Made by a program: the position numbers and the translations under genes
Notes under the pieces: generated by a model
What the model was told of the DNA's origin: nothing
Seen by the model: the letters and a program-made list of their open reading frames with translations, nothing else
Databases searched by the model: none
Shown: piece by piece, positions 60,630-64,000 of the stretch
Layout: every line of letters begins with the position of its first letter
Numbering within the stretch: position 1 is the stretch's first letter
Origin: Deltaproteobacteria bacterium
GTDB taxonomy: Bacteria; Desulfobacterota; Desulfobacteria; Desulfobacterales; Desulfatirhabdiaceae
DNA: 64,000 nt
Direction: 5' to 3'
NCBI GenBank assembly: GCA_016219185.1
Contig: JACRBZ010000030.1
Location: 175,066 to 239,065, forward strand

Positions 60630-62359
60630 AAACAGATGAAAGCAAAATGCTGAGGTTTCGAATCCGGATTTTGGGATCCATTATGTATGCCCTGTTCTTT
60701 CTGATGGCGGGGAAAGCCATATATTATCAGGTTTTTCTCAGTGAATGGCTGGCAGACAAAGCGACGGATCAGTACGAGAAAGTGGATGTGTTTTCCGGAA
60801 GACGTGGAGACATCTTTGATGCCAGCAACCGAAAGATGGCGGTCAGCATTGATGTGGTTTCCGTGGGGGCGCATCCGAAAAAAATCAGGGATGTTCGCGC
60901 AACGATCAAGGCGCTTTCGGAGGTTTTACATATAGACCGGCGGGAGTTGATTAATAACCTTTATTCAACCAAACCGTTTGTATGGATAAAACGGCAGATC
61001 ACGCCCAAAGAATCCAAACTGCTGGTGGATTTAAATATTCCGGGTATTGTTTTGAAGCCGGAGTATAGCCGGTTTTATCCAAATAAATTCCTTGGCGCCC
61101 AGGTGGTCGGATTTTGCGGCTTGGACGGAAGAGGAATCGAAGGGGTTGAATATTTTTACAACGCCGAGCTCTTAGGAACCGAGGACCGGGTCAAGGTGCT
61201 CAAAGACGCCCTGGGTCGAAGATTTGAATCTGAAAAAACCACGGTCTCGGATTCCAACGGGCATAATCTGGTTCTGACCATTGACGGTGCTGTTCAATAC
61301 ATTACCGAAAAAGCCCTGGAAGAAGCCGTGGTGGGATTTTCCGGAAAGTCCGGCATGGCAATTGTAATGAATCCCAGAACCGGCGGTATTCTGGCTCTTG
61401 CCCATTACCCATCCTACAATCCGAATGCATTCCGAGAATACCCCAAGCGTGAACTGAGAAGCCGTGCACTGACCGATCCTTTTGAACCCGGATCCACCAT
61501 GAAAATTTTCAGCGTTGCTGCTGCCATTGAATCCGGAATCTGTAAACCGACCACCGTGTTCAACTGTGAGAATGGGGCATTTCATGTTGGATCCAGTGTC
61601 GTTCACGATACCCACTCTTACGGAATGTTGACCGTACAGGAAATTATCAAGTATTCCAGTAATATCGGTGCCATCAAAGTCGGACAGGCTGTGGGGGCGG
61701 AAATTCTTTATAAAAATCTTCGGAATTTCGGGTTTGGAGAAAAAACAGGAATCGACTGTGCCGGTGAAACCACGGGCATTCTGGCGCCCTATGCCAAATG
61801 GCGGAAAATCGATGCCGGAACCATTGCCTTTGGTCAGGGGGTATCGGTTTCAGCGATTCAGTTGATCACGGCTACATCCGCCATAGCCAATGGGGGTATA
61901 TTGATGAAACCCCACCTGGTGCAGGCTGTTACCGATGCCAATGGTCAGATTATTAAAAAAATTGAACCGACTCTGGTACGCAGGGCCATTTCTTCTGAAA
62001 CTGCACGAACTGTTCGGCAAATGATGAAGGAAGTGATCACTACCGGGGGAACCGGAGTGAATGCGGCTCTGGAAGGGTATACGGTTTGCGGAAAGACCGG
62101 AACTGCCCAGAAAATCGAAAACGGGATGTATGCCAGGGGAAAATATGTTTCTTCGTTTATCGGCTTTGTTCCTGCGGATTATCCGGAAGCCGTAATTTTG
62201 GTTATTGTGGATGAGCCGCAAAAAAGGTATTATGGTGGAACTGTGGCAGCTCCCGCGTTTAAGCGAATTGCGCTGGAAACGCTGGGGTATTTGAATATTT
62301 CCCCACAAAACATCCCAAACCGATTAACGGTTTCGCTGGAAAAAGAAGGCAAAGGTTGA
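60626..62359 (+). CDS. ftsI: Peptidoglycan transpeptidase FtsI (penicillin-binding protein 3)
   Basis: The 577-residue septal transpeptidase has an N-terminal membrane anchor (about 15-35), a pedestal domain (about 55-200) and the transpeptidase domain with Ser290-x-x-Lys293 (EPGSTMKIF), SSN (YSSNIGAIK) and KTG (VCGKTGTAQ). There is no PASTA domain. The ATG overlaps ftsL, and the stop overlaps the murE start. It cross-links septal wall in the periplasm. Confidence 0.95.
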   Translation: MKTDESKMLRFRIRILGSIMYALFFLMAGKAIYYQVFLSEWLADKATDQYEKVDVFSGRRGDIFDASNRKMAVSIDVVSVGAHPKKIRDVRATIKALSEVLHIDRRELINNLYSTKPFVWIKRQITPKESKLLVDLNIPGIVLKPEYSRFYPNKFLGAQVVGFCGLDGRGIEGVEYFYNAELLGTEDRVKVLKDALGRRFESEKTTVSDSNGHNLVLTIDGAVQYITEKALEEAVVGFSGKSGMAIVMNPRTGGILALAHYPSYNPNAFREYPKRELRSRALTDPFEPGSTMKIFSVAAAIESGICKPTTVFNCENGAFHVGSSVVHDTHSYGMLTVQEIIKYSSNIGAIKVGQAVGAEILYKNLRNFGFGEKTGIDCAGETTGILAPYAKWRKIDAGTIAFGQGVSVSAIQLITATSAIANGGILMKPHLVQAVTDANGQIIKKIEPTLVRRAISSETARTVRQMMKEVITTGGTGVNAALEGYTVCGKTGTAQKIENGMYARGKYVSSFIGFVPADYPEAVILVIVDEPQKRYYGGTVAAPAFKRIALETLGYLNISPQNIPNRLTVSLEKEGKG

Positions 62360-63969
62360 AACTTTCAAAATTACTGGAATCCATCATCCCGCAACAGGTG
62401 CGCGGGATATCTTTATCTTCCGATCATGAGTCTATTTCCGTTCCCTGTACGTTGCCGATTCGTTTAGATCCGGATCCTGAAATCAGTTCGCTTCATTTCA
62501 ATTCCCGTGAAGTTCAACCCGGGGGGCTGTTTGTTGCGATTCCCGGGCTCAAATTCGATGGTCATGAATATATTGACAGTGCTGCAATCAGGGGTGCGGC
62601 AGCGGTTATCAGCCAGAAACCCGTTGCCCTGAACATATGGAATATTGAAGTCGAAAACAGTCGAAAAGCCCTTGCGGCCCTGTCCAGCCGGTTTTACGGC
62701 AATCCTTCCGAACATCTGAAAATTATAGGCATTACCGGCACGAACGGTAAGACCACAACCGCGTTTTTAATTGAGAAAATCCTGCAACGGGCCGGTCTTT
62801 CGGTTGGCGTGATCGGGACTTTGAATTGCCGGTATGGGGGAAAAGTCTTTGACATTTCCATGACCACGCCGGAATCTTTGGACCTTCACCGGATACTGGC
62901 GGATATGTTAGCGGACGGGGTTACCCATGTGGTGATAGAAGCCTCTTCTCACGCGATTTTTCTGAATCGGATCGATGCGTGCTGGATGGATGTCGCTGTC
63001 TTTACGAATTTGACTCAGGATCATCTGGATTTTCATGGCAATATGGAGGATTACTGGAAAAGTAAGAAGGTACTTTTCACCGAACACCTGGCCCAAGGTC
63101 CCAAAAAAAACAAAGCCATTGCCGTTATTAATTGTAATAACCCCCAGGGAAAGCGCCTGTTCAAGGAATTGCCTTCGGCCCTGAGTGTCGGCTTTGACGA
63201 CCGCTGCCAATTGTGGCCCGAAATTATCCGGAAGGATCAGACCGGGATGGAAGGCGTTATTTCGACTCCCGAAGGCATGTTTAAATTTGAAACGCCGCTG
63301 ATCGGTCAATACAATGTTGAAAACATTCTTTGTGCTGCCGGTGCCTGCCTGTCTCTGGGCCTGCCCCTGAGCATCATTCGATCCGGAATCGAATCCGTTG
63401 AATTCGTTCCCGGAAGGCTTCAACCCATTCCAAATAGCGCGGACCGGTTTGTTTTCGTGGATTTTGCGCACACTCCGGATGCATTGGAGAATGTGCTTCA
63501 GACACTTCGGACCCTGACAACGGATAGAATTATTTGTGTCTTTGGTTGCGGCGGGGACAGAGACAGGGAAAAAAGGCCTCTTATGGGTCAGATTGCTGCC
63601 AGCCTGGCAAATATCTGCATCATCACCTCGGATAATCCTCGGTTCGAAGACCCGATGGATATCATCGAGAAAATTCTGGAAGGCGTTCGAAAGCAGGGGC
63701 TGCTGCCTTATAATTCCGATGACGCCGCCAAATCGCCATCGGCAAAGGGCTATGTCGTTGAACCGGATCGATCCAGGGCTATTGAACTGGCTATCCGGAT
63801 TTCCCGGCACTGGGACATGATTCTGATTGCCGGGAAAGGGCATGAAACTTATCAAATCATCGGAAACCGGACAGTTCCCTTTGACGATCGACTGATTGCC
63901 AAAAATGCGCTTGAAATGATTGATAAATCAAGATTAAAGGAACATCATTGGAAAAAGAAGATCGCCTGA
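62356..63969 (+). CDS. murE: UDP-MurNAc-tripeptide synthetase
   Basis: The ligase adds the third residue to UDP-MurNAc-L-Ala-D-Glu. The 537-residue protein has the P-loop GTNGKTTT (128-135), the lid motif MTTPESLDLHRIL and the TSDNPRFEDP motif, where DNPR is typical of meso-diaminopimelate ligases. The start is a TTG at 62356 overlapping the ftsI stop. It is the last gene in the window; murF is expected next. Confidence 0.95.
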   Translation: MKLSKLLESIIPQQVRGISLSSDHESISVPCTLPIRLDPDPEISSLHFNSREVQPGGLFVAIPGLKFDGHEYIDSAAIRGAAAVISQKPVALNIWNIEVENSRKALAALSSRFYGNPSEHLKIIGITGTNGKTTTAFLIEKILQRAGLSVGVIGTLNCRYGGKVFDISMTTPESLDLHRILADMLADGVTHVVIEASSHAIFLNRIDACWMDVAVFTNLTQDHLDFHGNMEDYWKSKKVLFTEHLAQGPKKNKAIAVINCNNPQGKRLFKELPSALSVGFDDRCQLWPEIIRKDQTGMEGVISTPEGMFKFETPLIGQYNVENILCAAGACLSLGLPLSIIRSGIESVEFVPGRLQPIPNSADRFVFVDFAHTPDALENVLQTLRTLTTDRIICVFGCGGDRDREKRPLMGQIAASLANICIITSDNPRFEDPMDIIEKILEGVRKQGLLPYNSDDAAKSPSAKGYVVEPDRSRAIELAIRISRHWDMILIAGKGHETYQIIGNRTVPFDDRLIAKNALEMIDKSRLKEHHWKKKIA

Positions 63970-64000
63970 GATTCAGATAAGCCGTGGGCAGCCATCGAAT
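63970..64000 (+). other. Window edge, possible start of next dcw gene
   Basis: Only 31 bases remain. A GTG at 63984 could begin the next gene (murF is expected), but there is no ribosome site or length to support it. Confidence 0.2.

Overview
The window reads as a chromosome segment of an anaerobic, Gram-negative deltaproteobacterium, most likely a Desulfobacterales sulfate reducer or close relative. This is inferred from several acyl-CoA dehydrogenases, a soluble-type NiFe hydrogenase, an aldehyde:ferredoxin oxidoreductase remnant, a two-CW sensor kinase, DUF35/thiolase pairs, and outer-membrane genes (lnt, a LolCDE-like exporter, a beta-barrel). No rRNA, tRNA, CRISPR array or complete insertion sequence was seen.

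Layout. 1-1900: 3' end of a PutA-like gene, a small secreted protein and a small conserved protein. 1977-5503 (minus): panC-metK-ahcY, linking pantothenate synthesis with the SAM cycle. 5725-7609 (plus): a YkgJ-like cysteine-cluster protein and an MBL-fold hydrolase. 7644-10926 (minus): lnt-prfB-HD hydrolase, with a classical programmed +1 frameshift in prfB. 11218-13262 (plus): HPr and Enzyme I. 13329-17016 (minus): fadA-fadB type beta-oxidation genes behind a promoter carrying a perfect 20-bp FadR-type palindrome. 17260-19839: hybrid histidine kinase. 20040-25597 (minus): TusA-like protein and a translationally coupled MscS / hydrogenase small / hydrogenase large set. 25933-28158 (plus): SpoIIE-type phosphatase and a zinc-ribbon protein.

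28298-42169 (plus) is the most unusual region. It holds an intact ketosynthase (KSalpha), a KAS III-like protein, a crotonase, an acyl carrier protein, a second ketosynthase that has lost two of three catalytic residues (KSbeta / chain-length-factor-like), an acyltransferase-like protein, and a 3-hydroxyacyl-CoA dehydrogenase. A LolD-like ATPase, LolC/E-like permease, LolA-like periplasmic protein, outer-membrane beta-barrel, second crotonase, SDR39U1 epimerase and hotdog thioesterase follow. I read it as a type II polyketide/fatty-acid-like pathway that uses beta-oxidation-type enzymes for reduction and dehydration, has no visible enoyl reductase, and has its own envelope export line. A polyene-like or unsaturated lipid delivered to the outer membrane is my inference.

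42223-45462 (minus): UDP-sugar pyrophosphorylase, ilvE and a NifU-like scaffold. 45488-58306 (minus) is a second catabolic cluster: four acyl-CoA dehydrogenases, a DUF35-MaoC fusion, an acyl-CoA ligase-SCP2-DUF35 triple fusion, two thiolase-like proteins without the usual cysteine, a PHP protein and a TetR regulator. The gene set resembles the dehydrogenase / MaoC-DUF35 hydratase / Ltp aldolase module used to shorten branched or steroid side chains. 58894-63969 (plus): start of the dcw division cluster, mraZ-rsmH-ftsL-ftsI-murE, with tandem MraZ-type boxes at the promoter.
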